The position numbers were made by a program, and so were the translations under genes. Source: Glossina fuscipes (taxonomy: Eukaryota; Arthropoda; Insecta; Diptera; Glossinidae). Taken from it: a DNA stretch of 64,000 bases. The first letter of the stretch is position 1, and the number at the start of each line of letters is the position of its first letter. Positions 25,738 to 37,876 of the stretch are shown in pieces. The notes below the pieces were generated by a model. The model was not told where the DNA came from. It did not search any database and was given only the letters and a program-made list of their open reading frames with translations. The stretch lies in assembly GCF_014805625.2 (NCBI RefSeq), contig NW_023998457.1:4899794-4963793 (forward strand), written 5' to 3'.

Positions 25738-26460
25738 CTATGATCGGGGAAGACTGACAATTAGATACCTTACAGCACTTCCTCTAGTGCAGTTATTCAC
25801 TCGTTTTGGTAATGGAAACACCAAATCTTATACACCATATATTTTCATATTGTGCAAGGCACACCCTTCATGAAAGCCCCTATGTTGGAGAATGACCGAA
25901 ACATCATCATTTTTGCATACATTTTATTATTTTTCATTTTCCATCATAAATAATTAGAAATCAGGCTTTCCCTACATATAACATACATTTACCTTTCCTA
26001 ATGACCTTGGGATCTAAAAAATAGACCTATGTGATCCAAATACTTCGCAGCAATTTTTTTTTACCAAATTGCTGCTGTGGACTAATTTTCGTTATCAAAT
26101 ATTAAAAATTAACTCTTTTCCCTGAAGGGCATGAGAAATCTTATATAGAGTGTGGCCCAAGAAATAGACCTATGTGATTCAAATTTGATTCAATTAATTT
26201 TTATGTCAAATTAATTTTATAGACAAATTTTCATCATAAACTATTAACGATTAGATCTTTTTGGTATATAAGGGTTCACATTTCCTGAGATTCGTTACAA
26301 GCGGTATTATCCCAAAAATAAATCTACGTGGTCCGAATTCGGTAAGATTGATTTCTTTGTCGATTTAGTTTTATGAACCAATTTCCACCATAAAATATTG
26401 AAAATTTGATTCAAATATTGATGCTGATCCAGAATTTGAATGAATTTACCCCTCAAAGAA
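25738..26460 (-). mobile_element. Family A copy A12 with four internal tandem units
   Basis: Decayed hairpin end (ATGATCGGGGAAGACTGACA) and the TTATTCACTCGTTTTGGTAA start. Internal anchors of the type TTTTCATCATAAA..ATTA lie at about 25937, 26086, 26228 and 26380, giving a period near 145 bp. Each unit repeats AATAGACCTATGTGATCCAA or its variant. The GTCY end is missing. Confidence 0.78.
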
Positions 26461-26772
26461 AGTTATCGCAAGCAGATTCCAAAAAAAAAAACAGAGGCGG
26501 AAAGCTTGCCAATATGTGAATGTGTGCGCACCTCCTTCGGAGGCGATTCCATTGTTTCCATTGTTCTTCGTGTGGTGGTGTGAAGCAAGCGGCCTATGTT
26601 TTATCTAATGATTATGAATTGATCCAAAAGCTTGATTTAATTATTGCGAAACATAGCCGAGCGCTCAATTAAAAAGACACGGACAACGCTGTTCCTGTTC
26701 TATTTTGAACAAACACAGTTGATACGCTCGTGGCTATCCCGTGTTCAAATTTTCAGTCATGGATTTTTTACT
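26461..26772. other. No gene seen
   Basis: An A-run at 26480-26489; otherwise nothing recognised. Confidence 0.4.
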
Positions 26773-26890
26773 GTGCCGTCGCAAAGCTGAATAGGTAAGA
26801 GACACGACTACCATCCGGTCGCTGTCTCGCGGGTTAGTAATAGCGCCCAGTAGGCTGCAACTCTTTCGTCACTTTCTCCTCTCCCCTAAG
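26773..26890 (+). mobile_element. Possible SINE, copy E5 (diverged)
   Basis: GCTGAATAGGTAAGAGACAC, GACTACCATCC, TGTCTCGCGGGTTAGTAATA resembles the E-family head (A box, anticodon-side GACTACCA, B-box side). A CTTTCTCCTCTCCCC tail follows. Weaker than the other copies. Confidence 0.3.
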
Positions 26891-28144
26891 TGATTGGTTG
26901 TATTTAAAAAAAGAAAAAAGTTTCTACTGAACATTTCCATCCATTTCTGCGTATATTCATATCAAAGTTTCTAGAAGTATCGAAACGTATTCATTACAAC
27001 CTCAACTGACAACCGAACTGCGTCACTTATGCTAAGTGATATCCAAGGCTTCGTTTCCCCCAAATGATTTCATCTAATTGACTTCTATGTAGAAAAGTAA
27101 ATTAAATTAAATTAAGAAAAAAAAACAAAAAAAAAACCATAGACGAAAATGAAATCATCTTAACTGAAATTTAAGTCAACGTTTTCACATATACCATGAC
27201 TTTAAGACATATTCACCATTTTGAGCCTTACAAAGCCATGTGTAAATCTTATGGATTATTAAGACCTTATGTCACGCCTTACGAACAAGAAAAGAGGCCA
27301 ACAATGCACACAAATGCTAGCGGACATATGCACACCTATAAAAGACTTATACAGTGAGTTATGCAAACACATTAATTATGCAATACGAGTAAGTAAAGAC
27401 TTTTCCAAAAAAAAAAAAGAAAAAACAAACGTTTGCAGTGCATACAAATAAATACTTGAGAAGAAGTTTTCAAAAGTTGTCGGAGAGAAACAAGAATATA
27501 ATTATATGGGCATGCAATGACACACAGCAGCCATTACTGCAAGTGGAACCTTGAACGAAATTTGTCTTTGTGCTCAAGTGAATGCCCCGTTCGAGATAAG
27601 ATTTATGCGTTGTGGATGCAAGAAGACATCCAGGCACAAACTAAGTAAAATAAGTAAATAGGAAAAAAAAAACTCTTTTTAATATTTTATGCATGCAACA
27701 CATGCAAGATCGAAAAGTCAAAGAGTAGAAAATGTGAGTGTGTGTAGGTGTGTTGTATTATTGTGAGGTATTATCGTTGTGTGACAAGAAAGTGGTAACA
27801 ATTGAAATTTCATTTATTACATTTCCCATGGGCAAATGAGAGTACAATGAACCTATCATTGCGTTGCTAACATTGGAAGCATCAAAGAATTCATTGTTGT
27901 TTATCAAAAAAGTTATGTGGAATACCATTAACAAGGTAAACAAAGTCATTACCACTTAAGGAAAGAATATGAAAATGTTTTTAGTTACTTTCTCTTAGGA
28001 AATGATCGATCAGTGCTAGCAAACAAATGCCTGGCTTCGACATTGCAAGGTAGCACTCAACAGAAAGCAAGACAATTTAATATGTGAGACACGATATATA
28101 GACCACAGTTCAGTTCAAAGAGATATATTATAGAATATTCAACA
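26891..28144. other. No gene seen
   Basis: A-runs near 27115-27138 and 27406-27424. Short frames at 27269-27451 (+) and 27758-27955 (-) are not recognised. Confidence 0.4.
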
Positions 28145-28312
28145 AGTCAAAGAGCTGGTTGATGGTAATAGCCTAGTAGGCCCAACCGATTAGTGTTTTG
28201 CCGACTAAGCACTCACCATAGCCATAACCAAAGCAAACTCTATTGCACTGAGATTTGAGCCCGCAAGACCAGACTTGGTAGTCGCGATACTTACTTACTC
28301 GGCTACTCATTA
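28145..28312 (-). mobile_element. tRNA-like SINE, copy E3
   Basis: Best head of the family. Minus strand: GTAGCCGAGTAAGTAAGTAT (A-box-like TAGCCGAGTAAG), CGCGACTACCAAGTCTGGTC, GCGGGCTCAAATCTCAGTGC (B-box-like), then TAGAGTTTGCTTTGG and GAGTGCTTAGTCGGC. Confidence 0.6.
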
Positions 28313-28559
28313 TGGATTTGAATTTTTTTAGCTTACTCGAAAGGCATCGTTATATAGTTGAATGCGTAATATAGTTGAATATCGTTGGAACTTACTGTTA
28401 CAGTCTCAAAGTTGACCACTTCCTCATAGTCGTTTTATGCTAACATATCAAATTTCAAAAATTCACTAAAAATAGTTCTGAAAAGCCGAACTACAATTTA
28501 TTTAGCTCGTTTGAAAGGTATTAAAAAAAATTAATATTTTTTTCGTTTCCTAATTTGGA

Positions 28560-28660
28560 CGAAGAAAGGTTACAACTCCAACCATCTCTTAATGCTAACA
28601 AAATTCTGTTAAGTTAGTTGGTAGGTGTCTTTGCTAATTAAATTCGAATTTATATATTTT
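28560..28660 (+). repeat. Family B repeat, copy 2
   Basis: GTCTTTGCTAATTAAATTCG AATTTATAT at about 28628-28656. Confidence 0.45.
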
Positions 28661-28929
28661 CCAGGCAAAATTGAGAAAATCAAGATCATAACATTTGCAT
28701 CAATTCATTTTGTTCATACTATTGCAACATTGACAGCAAATCCTTTAGAAATGTAACCCTTCAATTTGGAACTCTGGGTAAAGTCTTACGATTAAAGATA
28801 TATTTCGTATTCAGGTTTAAAAAAAGGACTTAGTGTTCAGTAAATCCTGAAGAAGACAAAGAAGATGTACTTTCCTAATGCCAAAATCTTTTTTCAACAT
28901 TGTGAAGTTGTATGAAAATGTGAAAGTTT

Positions 28930-29405
28930 ACTTAATCACTGTGACCAAACAAATGGAACTAATACCACGTGAATCCTTGACTTTCAACCGAGTATCGTAT
29001 TTATAAAGTTTCCTTGGGAAGCATTGTTTCTGATGCTTGTTGAAAATTTTTTCTATATGAACTAATGTAGTGGCAATGTTCAGTGTGGCACTGTGACCAA
29101 ACCAAATGCTGCGAACAAATGAAATTAATATCACGTCAATCCTTGATCGATGGTCTTCCCAACAATGTATCATATTTATGAAGCTTGCTTGGAAAAAGCT
29201 ATAGTTGATACTTTGAAAATTTGTTCCGTATCAACTGATATATTGACAATGTCCGGTAGGTCACACTGACCGAACCAAGTGCTGCGAACAAATGAGGCTA
29301 ATATCATATGAAACTTTGATCAATAACATTTCCAACGGTGTATCACATTTATGAAGGTTCCTGGGAAAAAAATTTTTTTGATACTTTGAAAATTGCTCTA
29401 CTTAT
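28930..29405 (+). repeat. Three diverged direct repeats, about 170-bp unit
   Basis: Each unit contains CACTGTGACCAAAC or CACACTGACCGAACC, CAAATG..GCTAATA, a CCTTGA block, TATCATATTTATGAAG-like text and GATACTTTGAAAATT. Units start near 28935, 29090 and 29266. An 81-codon minus frame across the first two is not kept in the third. Confidence 0.75.
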
Positions 29406-29459
29406 CAGGTTTCCATATTACTTATGTATATTTAACAGCTAAACGTAGCTACCTACATA

Positions 29460-29600
29460 GAACATATTTTCAAAGTATCAATAAAAATGTTGCCCAAGGA
29501 AGCTTCATAAGTATGAGACATCGTTAGAAAGGTTATCGGTCAAGGATTCATGTGGTAATAATTTCATCTGTTCGCAGCACTTGATGCGGTCACAGTAGTT
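29460..29600 (-). repeat. Inverted fourth copy of the 29-kb unit
   Basis: TTCAAAGTATCAATAAAAAT, GGAAGCTTCATAAGTATGAG, GTCAAGGATTCATGTGGTAA, TCTGTTCGCAGCACTTGATG and CGGTCACAGT are the reverse complement of the direct units, about 60 bp past them, so transcripts could form a long imperfect hairpin. Confidence 0.78.
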
Positions 29601-29739
29601 AAGTCAACTTTCCCTTTTTCACTGTTTTTTTTTGCGACATAGTATAAAAACTTTTTCATACCAAGTTTTAATTGATTAACATAAAGTCATATTTTCTTTA
29701 TAATATTTTTTGAAAAAATTCTCGCGAGGTTCTGTTTTA

Positions 29740-29860
29740 ACTATGTTTTAATCTAAATTCCACTAAGACTTCGTTTAATGGAACTCTTTTAACGGCTTGA
29801 CGGAGCTGAAAATTTTGGTTTGTGCCTTTGCTAGTTAAATTTGAATACAACATCGCACCT
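29740..29860 (+). repeat. Family B repeat, copy 3
   Basis: TGCCTTTGCTAGTTAAATTT GAATA near 29823-29848 with a TAATGGAACTCTTTTAACGG lead-in. A perfect short hairpin, AGGTCGCT/AGCGACCT, lies just after (29872-29892). Confidence 0.45.
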
Positions 29861-29934
29861 TTAGGTCGCTCCTTATTCGAAGCGACCTCTAGAACTTAAC
29901 ATTAACGAAGTATTTAACTTTATTAATGCATGTA

Positions 29935-30115
29935 GATCAACTGTTCAGCCTCTCTTTTACAAAAGAAAGGGCGGATAGTCTCATTTGCTAGTGTTCATCC
30001 TGCTTCTAGTTCTGGAAAGGAACTGGACTAACTGTCTAGCCTATCTTTTACAAAAGAAGGGGCCAATCGACTCATCCTGCTAGTGCTAGTGCTCATCCTG
30101 CTTTTAGTGCCCGAA
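29935..30115 (+). repeat. Tandem duplication, about 95-bp unit
   Basis: CTCTTTTACAAAAGAAAGGG...CTAGTGTTCATCCTGCTTCTA recurs as ATCTTTTACAAAAGAAGGGG...CTAGTGCTCATCCTGCTTTTA. Confidence 0.8.
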
Positions 30116-33100
30116 TTTACGATATTAGTAAGAATAATAAAACACTCCGATATCAACTCTGTTATAAAGCAAATTTGTTAATTCACAAAATCCATAAACA
30201 AAAGCATATCATTTAATTGGTGACATTTCCGTTATTTTGCTTAGAATACGCTTATCTGTCTAATATTTTTCATTATTTTGTCAGATGCATGGAAATCCTT
30301 TACCAAAAGGTAGAGACGAAGGTGCTCACTTATATATGTAATCACTCACTTATGTCAACATTTACCTAAAAAAATGACTGTAATAATAAGTGAATGAGAA
30401 ATGTTTCTGTTACAAAGCGGAAATGTATATAGTTAAGCAGCTAGAGGCTAGATTTGGGTAATAGTATATCCCGCCTTGTTGCAACTTACAACCAAAATTT
30501 AAAGTATACTATCCACTGTATTCAGTTAGTAACGTTTGTAGAAACCTACAAATCTCGACAGATTTAAGAACTCAATGAATAGCTAAAGTTAAAGATAAAT
30601 ATTTGCTATACTCCTAATAGATTTGTTATAACATTGTAAGGACCGAAGTTACAAATGCCTCAGCTCTTGTTAGCTCTCGTTAGCTAAAGTCTAGCTTACT
30701 CTAGGCCCAGTATTGTCTGGTGTATGTTTTTATGAAACTGGGAACAAAATGGAAAATGGGACACTTGGTAATATTTACAGTCATACCAGATGATTTCGAA
30801 TCTATCTTTCTTCGGATATCGGTTAGCTTCATAAGTGACCTTTAATTAACCGGCAATGACGTTTAAGGGAAAGAAGATGCACCTTCGAATCACGCTTTTC
30901 GAATATCAGGTGCCTTTCTTCCAATGCGATCTGCAATTAGCTGGCAATGCCGGTTAAGTTCGAACAGAAGATATAGAGGAAAAGAAGATGACAATTCTCT
31001 TTCTTTCCTCGCCACTAGTGACATGATCCATCAAAAAAGCTAAATCCTTTACAGTCCGTGAAGGAGCCACGCCGGATAATAGTGCGATAGAGACGAGGTA
31101 AACCTTTGTCTCTTCGACTACTAGCAAAGAGTAAATCTCACTATTAAATAAAAACTCAATAGGGTAAAGAAAAAAAGATCCCCCTTTTCCTATAGTTATT
31201 CTAATCGTATAGCCTTCAATAGATTTGTGACTGAAATAAAGGGTATAGTTACGCCATTTTTTTGATGTTGCGCTGGAGACATAAAATGTATAGAGCCAAA
31301 TTTTCGACACAGAACTAGAATGCCTTGAACAGGTGGTTAAGGCATCCCCAGGCCTTTCTTTCCGTTATAAAGAACTTTTCAAATTTCCACTACATACTAC
31401 ATATTCTACTGAGCTCCAAGCTGATGCGTACTTCGAGGTCCTTAAAGAACTCGATATATGTGTTAGAACAGTTCAAGGTTTTTAAAGAGTGCCGCAGATT
31501 CGTATTGACGTCAAAGTTATCTTATTTCATTTCATTATTGGTATCTTTTTTTCTTTTCCTGCACGTTCATCATTCATATGTGCAGACATTTCATGTAGAC
31601 ATTAGTTATTGTTGTTATTATTGCAAATATGTTTGTTTCTTTTTTTTGTATTTTACATCAAATAAATGTTTCACCAGAGAAAAAAGAAAATTTACATTTT
31701 ACTGCAGTCAAGTGTCAAATTTTATGCTTAATGACTTACATATACATAAGCTTAAGCACACACCCATTTACCAAAATTTCTTTTTACATACATTGACATA
31801 TGGTTTCAATGCACAAACATTTACACTTATTCAGACATGTACACAAACACTGTAATCCTTTATCATCCTTTTTTTTTTTTTTTTTTGTTTTATTATGCTG
31901 TTCTCACTATTGTTTTTATATATGCTTGCGTGTGTATATATAAATGGATGTGTATGTGTGTATGTATGTATGTTGAATAATTGCTGAAAACTTTTCACAA
32001 CTAACATAATGCATAAAAACATAAAAACAATTCTAGGCGTATATTATATACGAGTGTGTGTATGTACTCTTTTTGTTTTTCTACATATTATTTTTATTCA
32101 TATGTTTGCAGCAGGATATAAAACATTTGTATATTTGTTCATATCTCTTTCTCTTCGACTATGTATTTTATTTTTTATTTATTTATTTTTTTTTTTGGAG
32201 ATATTTCTACACATATTTATGCACACTCTTTATCCATTGAAAAATTTAACTTTGATTTCTTAAATTCAGTGTTTTACGTTAATAAATCTTATCAGCTAAA
32301 TGATTTTTTATGCAAGCAACGTTTAGCATTAAAAATTGCTTATCCTCGAAATCAAGCGGACTAACCGGCATTCTTTAGTTTTAACTGAACGATGGCTTCC
32401 CGGTTAACTGGAGCGCATCCAAAATTCGACTAAAGTCCACTCACAACAAAAATTTTATACTATTAATATATGACTTGCTGATGGTGTCTATACGCAAGGA
32501 TCTACAAAAAAAGAAAGAAAAAGTCAAAAAAATTGAGAAAATTTTTAATTGCTATTGCAACTATGTAACACAACAGCAAGTTCAGCAAGTTCATAGGATG
32601 AGATGCACACGTAAAATGACTTTTGACGAATCCATATGATTTTTAGATAATGCCAAGCAAAATTTCATAACAATCCAGCGATTAGTTTGCATTAGCTTAC
32701 AGTTGTAACGTCGATAATGACGAAATCTATATATATATCATCCTATGAACTCATTGAGTATAATCTCTTAATTCGATAAACATTAAGTTAATTAGTTATA
32801 TTTGGATCTTTTGTGTTCATCATTTCAACTTAATCTGTCGAAATATTTTCTTAATTGTGAGCATATCGGTTAGTTAACTTGAATCATTTTTTAACTACCT
32901 TTTTATACGAAATTTAAGATCAATATATGCTCTTTATTTGCGATTACAGTTACAATGGAATTACAATTACAGTGACGGCTCTCTGCTTGGAAGTTCTTTG
33001 CCATTTTCATTACGAAAAACATAAGCATGGACGGCTGTGGGGATATGGTTTAGAATCTTACGCTGGAAGCGAATAGATGATGAAGGGGCAGAAAGCAGAT

Positions 33101-34984
33101 ATGGCTAAGGCGGTACGGAATTTCGCAGATACCGCACAACAGGGTTTACACTTTCCCGCATTTGCTTTGTTTCCCGTCGAACGAGGTTCTTAAAACATGA
33201 TGGATTTAATTAAAGAAGTATCTATATATATATATATGTATATCCATACGCTCCCCATTGGACGCCACTTTTGTGTATCAGCTATGTCTGGAACTCCCCA
33301 CCGTCTGTCTAAATATCGAACTATTGACTTTATTATTTTCAGGGCTACTCCTAAATGACACTTGAAAGGGATCGGAGGTTGTATAAGATTGACACACGTG
33401 TCTATACTGATCTAGTTGATTAGGGGCTATTAATTTTTATCCCCACATGGTAACATCTAAATGAAATATTCGTGCTTTACACTTATAGGAATAAACGGAC
33501 GGTGGAAACCTGCTTACTGAGCCGACAAATCATAAATCTTGGACCATTCTGTAACGTACCCTATCTACGATCTCCTACGGCCCATGTTTTGCAATGGGAG
33601 ATTCCGAATATATGTATATGCCTGTACATATATACGTACTCGTAATATATGATATATTGATTACGTTCATCAAGCGTCACATTACGGAGTTTCTGAGGCC
33701 CATTTTTTAAATATGCAGACAAATGAGATTGAGAAGAACACGGCTAAACGGACTGAGAGTCTTACAATTTTCACAGCTGAATTACGAGAGTGGATACGTC
33801 ATCCCAAACGCAAAAGATTTGAATTAAGCAAGTCCCATAAAAAGATTATCCGAGTAAAACATAATATAACTTGCACATCGTTTTAAAGGCTATTAATGCA
33901 GGATTCACGCGTCATTAGTTTCACTTCTCACCGGAAATGATTTTCTCACAGTGGCTAAGCAAAGTTTCGCTTTGTCAACCTCACTTATGATATTGTGAAA
34001 AAATGTTTTTTTTTTTCAAATTAATTTACATAAATAAATTTAATAGTTTTTTGGTTCGACTTTTTTCCAACTTCTTTGCAAGAAATTCAAAATTTTCGTG
34101 AAAAGTTGTTTTTAAAAACCACACAAACAATTAAGCATTTTAATTCTTCGTAAGTAGACTTGTGATTAATTGATTCATTATTATCGAGAGCTTACGTTTG
34201 ATGCGAGCATTTTTTCCTCAAAAGCGGAAGTACAAACTTAACCTACGGTTTCCAAAGTACCGTAAATTGGACGGAAGGACACATCGTTGATTGCATAAAT
34301 ATTCTTAAATTGTGGTCACCGATGGCAAATGGTGGTATCTTCAGAATTAACTATATACACATACTCTATACCCACACTTCCTTCATTGGTAACCAGGGTG
34401 TACTCAGTTGAAGCTTTCCTTTTATGGTTAAACTTTAAAATGGCTATTGGATGTTGATATTTTAATGGACTTTCTTATCTCTTTCATTCTTACCAAGTAA
34501 GTCAAAGATTATCGTCGAATTGATGGAGCCTATATCCCAGAAATTTAACGTCTTATCCTACGAACCGTGATTGACCAAGCATACCAAAGAAATGGATTTT
34601 GTGTTTTTAATATTTTTATGATTTTATATTAAGCTTTTCTCCTTTCATTACATTTATAAAGCTTTAGCAAAGATCAATTATTAGATTATTGTAGCAATGG
34701 CGTTTTAAAACGGAATCAGCTAAGTTTGAGAATATGAAAATTATAAAAAATAAGCACAATAATCTTTTGTGAACTAAATAAGTAAATAATAATATATTTG
34801 ATAATAAAATTTTGCTAAATTTTGGTTACCTTGCGCCGCGCTTTCTGCGCGTCTTCATATAAGGACTCCCATGAAAATTTTTCTTTGATTTGGAAACCAA
34901 ACATAATTTTTTAGTTATTAATTGAAGAATTAAAGTAAGCCAAGTGGTCCATGTTATTTAATGTCAAGCTCGCTTCACCAAAAT
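30116..34984. other. Long stretch with no recognised gene or repeat
   Basis: A 118-codon minus frame (30954-31310) and a 176-codon plus frame (31325-31855) are the longest; neither is recognised. The first has a faint GVAPSRTVKDLAF pattern that might be retroelement debris, without other support. 31870-32260 is T- and TG-rich, with frames made by composition. The rest shows no coding or repeat signal to me. Confidence 0.4.
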
Positions 34985-35310
34985 TTTTTTATTTGTTATT
35001 CTCTGTATCACTTTTGGTATAGATTACAGTAAATTTTGAGCGAATGTATGTAGCAACCAGAATGGCTTAAGATAGACTTACTTTTTATTTGGTATGGATT
35101 TAGAATTATTTTCAGAATCTATATAAAAATGTCTGTCTATCTGACTATTATATGTGATAAAGGTCCTTCTGAAGACACTACTACTACGTTCTAAATTAGG
35201 GAAAACAATCAATGTTCCTTGCACGCAGGTTGGTCTTGAAAACAGAGCATATCGGTCACGCCTACAACGAATTTTGAATTTTTTTTTTCCGTTACTCATA
35301 AACTATAACA
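34985..35310 (+). mobile_element. Family A/C chimera (C7)
   Basis: Starts like family A (ATGTATGTAGCAACCAGAAT, GGCTTAAGATAGACTTACTT), passes AATGTCTGTCTATCTGACTA, then continues like family C (CTTGCACGCAGGTTGGTCTT, GGTCACGCCTACAACG, TTCCGTTACTCATAAACTAT). Confidence 0.65.
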
Positions 35311-36227
35311 TACACATGAATAAGATTTTCAGGTATACTCAACAAAAGTGGAAAGAATTAACGAATGCCTCGGAGAAATGTCTATGTTCATAGCGATTTC
35401 AAACGGAAATACGTAAGCGTAGCTTGATTGAGACGTGCGTTGGGTAAATAGGAGGCTGAGAGCGATCCAAAGGCTTTCTTTCTTATTGGCACTATTTTGA
35501 AGCAAATAATAAGGTGCTCCTTGGGTGATCTTATGTTGGCAACAATAAAAAAAATAAGTGAAAAGTGAATCATTTTTGTATATAAAATGGCGGCGTAATA
35601 GTTCCCACAAAAAACCTGTTTTCTCATAAGGTGCAAATTTCTACCTGCTTAAAATATTTCGAAATATTTCTGTTCCATATTTATCGCAAGCCCAATATAA
35701 TCCTTATTCCTTTCTCTCTCTCTCTCTCTTCTTTGTTTGCTTTTTATCTCTCTTCTTCTTATTCGTTAATGAATAATGAGTATACGAAATTATGGCAGAT
35801 TTCTGATTTCCTATCCTTACCATTTAGTTCAAAGATTTCATTCACACAAATCTATTGGCTTAACCCATGCCCAATCAACAAACCAAAAAAAAGGACTTGG
35901 TTAAAATTACTTCATACTGGAGACATGCAGATTGTACCTCGTAGCATGGCATTAGTGTGACTATGCCATTCAGGCACTACAACTGCAAAAAAATATTTTT
36001 GAAAATTTTGTTCTTCAAAATCGTTCAAAAAATCATTAGAGTTCACTAGACTACGGTAGTATGCAGCTATAGACTAAATTTAAATTCAATCGTTTGAGGA
36101 ATATGATCATCTTGAAAAACATGGTCTCGAGAGAACCGGAAGTTGAAACTTAAATTAGAGATCGGCTTAAAGACCACATTTAAGCAATGATTTCACTCCA
36201 GAAATCGAGACTTTGAGCGATATAATG
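35311..36227. other. No gene seen
   Basis: A (CT)n tract at about 35713-35732. The ACAAATCTATTGGCTTAACC block near 35848 is weakly repeated near 39796. Confidence 0.4.
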
Positions 36228-36405
36228 GCAATTCCTTCCCTTATAATGCCTTTTGGATGACCGGACACAGGGGCTTAGATCAACTCAGATAATGATTCTG
36301 AATCGATCGGTATAATAAAAGGTCGATCTTAAGCCATTCTGCATGTTACATACGTCCGCACTAAGTTAGAATATCCTCTAGCACAAGTGGTCTAGGGTAT
36401 AAAAA
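36228..36405 (-). mobile_element. Family A end fragment A13
   Basis: CTTAGATCAACTCAGATAAT, GATTCTGAATCGATCGGTAT, GTTACATACGTCCGCACT and the terminal palindrome region AGCACAAGTGGTCTAGGGTA. Confidence 0.75.
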
Positions 36406-37600
36406 ATCACAAGGTTGCAGTCTTCAAACACGGAATACATTTATTAAGTAAAATATTTGATTATGCACGTTTTTCGCTATTATAAACCGAGTAACGAATG
36501 AATGTTTATGATAGTGGAAACCAATATATATATTTAAAAGCCAAAAAATATATAAAAAATATTTTGTATGCATAAAGTTATTCAATGCGAAACTAACAAA
36601 AACTTCAGTAAAATCTGGTATTCATGTATGTTATATATGTATGTTAAATAATTATATATTTTATTTTATTATACTCACTCAGGCACTCAGGCATAATATT
36701 CCATTTTCATATAGACATACGAGCAACTTTTTCATAAAGAAGCTTAAAATCTTTCAATATTTTAGAATAATTAGAAATTGTGTATTCGAAAATATGTGTT
36801 TTTAAATGCAACGAGTGCACTTTTTCCCACCAGGTTGTGAGATGATAGTTTAAGAACCAATTAAGAATTCTTAATCCAAATTTCGAAAGGAAATAGTTAG
36901 AAAAAATTAAATTTCTTAAACAAAAGGGATTGTATACTCAATTCTCATTCTCTCTATTCCTCTTAAATTTTCAGCAAGTCAACAACAGATGCTTCGCCGA
37001 TGATTACTCAATTAATAAGTCAATTGTCATTGACTTGCTGACTTAGAAAAGAAGAAGAAGATGATACACTGCGTTGTAAAAGTCCTTAGTATAGTTGTTG
37101 TATAGTCTTTAGTATAGTGAGAGGTTACCTTTGGTATTTTTTCACTTTATAATATATTTGTATTTCGTTACCAAACTTTATTTAAATCGAAGTATTATTC
37201 ATTATTGCGTGTTACGGCTTCAATTAGTTCATAACTGTAAGGGCAAACCGAGACATATTTGAATAAAAAAATGCTAATTGTAATCCTAACGCGAAGGACA
37301 TACCTCTTCAAGTCTTTTCGGGGAAGTTTAAATGCCAGTTATGATAACACTACTAAAAAGTTTTTTCGTACGAAGAAAACGAAAAAGAGAAAACAGTAAC
37401 AAAACATACCGGTTTTGTCTCTCTCTACTAATTGTTAACAATTTACTCGCAAGCTCTATTATTTTTGTCGCAAGCTCTATTATTTTCTATTTATTTATGT
37501 AAACAATTCATAATAGTAATCAGCCGTAATTTGAAGAACATTTTCGGATTAAAATTATATTTGCATTGTGGTTGAAAGATGGGAAAATTGAAGAACATAG
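36406..37600. other. Upstream flank of Chrac-14; no exon found
   Basis: AT-rich. It holds a nested inverted repeat at 36971-37041: 12-bp perfect arms TCAGCAAGTCAA / TTGACTTGCTGA, and an inner AAGTCAAT/ATTGACTT pair. The Chrac-14 start site must lie in or just after this stretch, but no TATA box or DRE-like site stands out. Confidence 0.45.
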
Positions 37601-37786
37601 AAAAGGGAACAACAGAAAACCATCAAATCATCTGTGGTATGCAAAAATGTCAAGAAAATCGGCAACCGTGGCGGTTGTGTATACACAAAAGTCATAGAAA
37701 GCAAATGCAAAAAGGAAAACAATTGTCAAATTTGTCATCAAAGTCAAAAAATTGGCGGCACATGTAAATTGGTTAAAATTCATTAA
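37601..37786 (+). other. Open frame for a six-cysteine peptide; possible terminal exon
   Basis: An open frame of 61 codons follows a TAG at 37598-37600 and ends at TAA 37784-37786, 90 bases before Chrac-14. It has no Met. It encodes a lysine-rich stretch with six cysteines spaced C-x11-C-x9-C-x5-C-x2-C-x9-C, including GGCVYTKV and NNCQICHQSQKIGGTC. Such spacing looks like a small secreted disulphide-rich domain and is unusual for chance AT-rich translation. Possible splice acceptors are the AG at 37599-37600 and CAACAG ending at 37614. I found no convincing upstream exon with a signal peptide. It could equally be 5' UTR of Chrac-14 or a chance frame. No family is recognised. Confidence 0.3.
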
Positions 37787-37876
37787 AAAATATTTCGAAA
37801 ATTTATTAATTATCAAAGTTTGAATTAATTGCAATTAATTTTTTTTTCATAAGTGAAATAAAAAGCAAAAAAAGAA

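Noticed and set aside
31325..31855. 176-codon plus-strand ORF
   Set aside because: Phe/Tyr/His-rich from T-rich DNA; no domain, no repeat partner.
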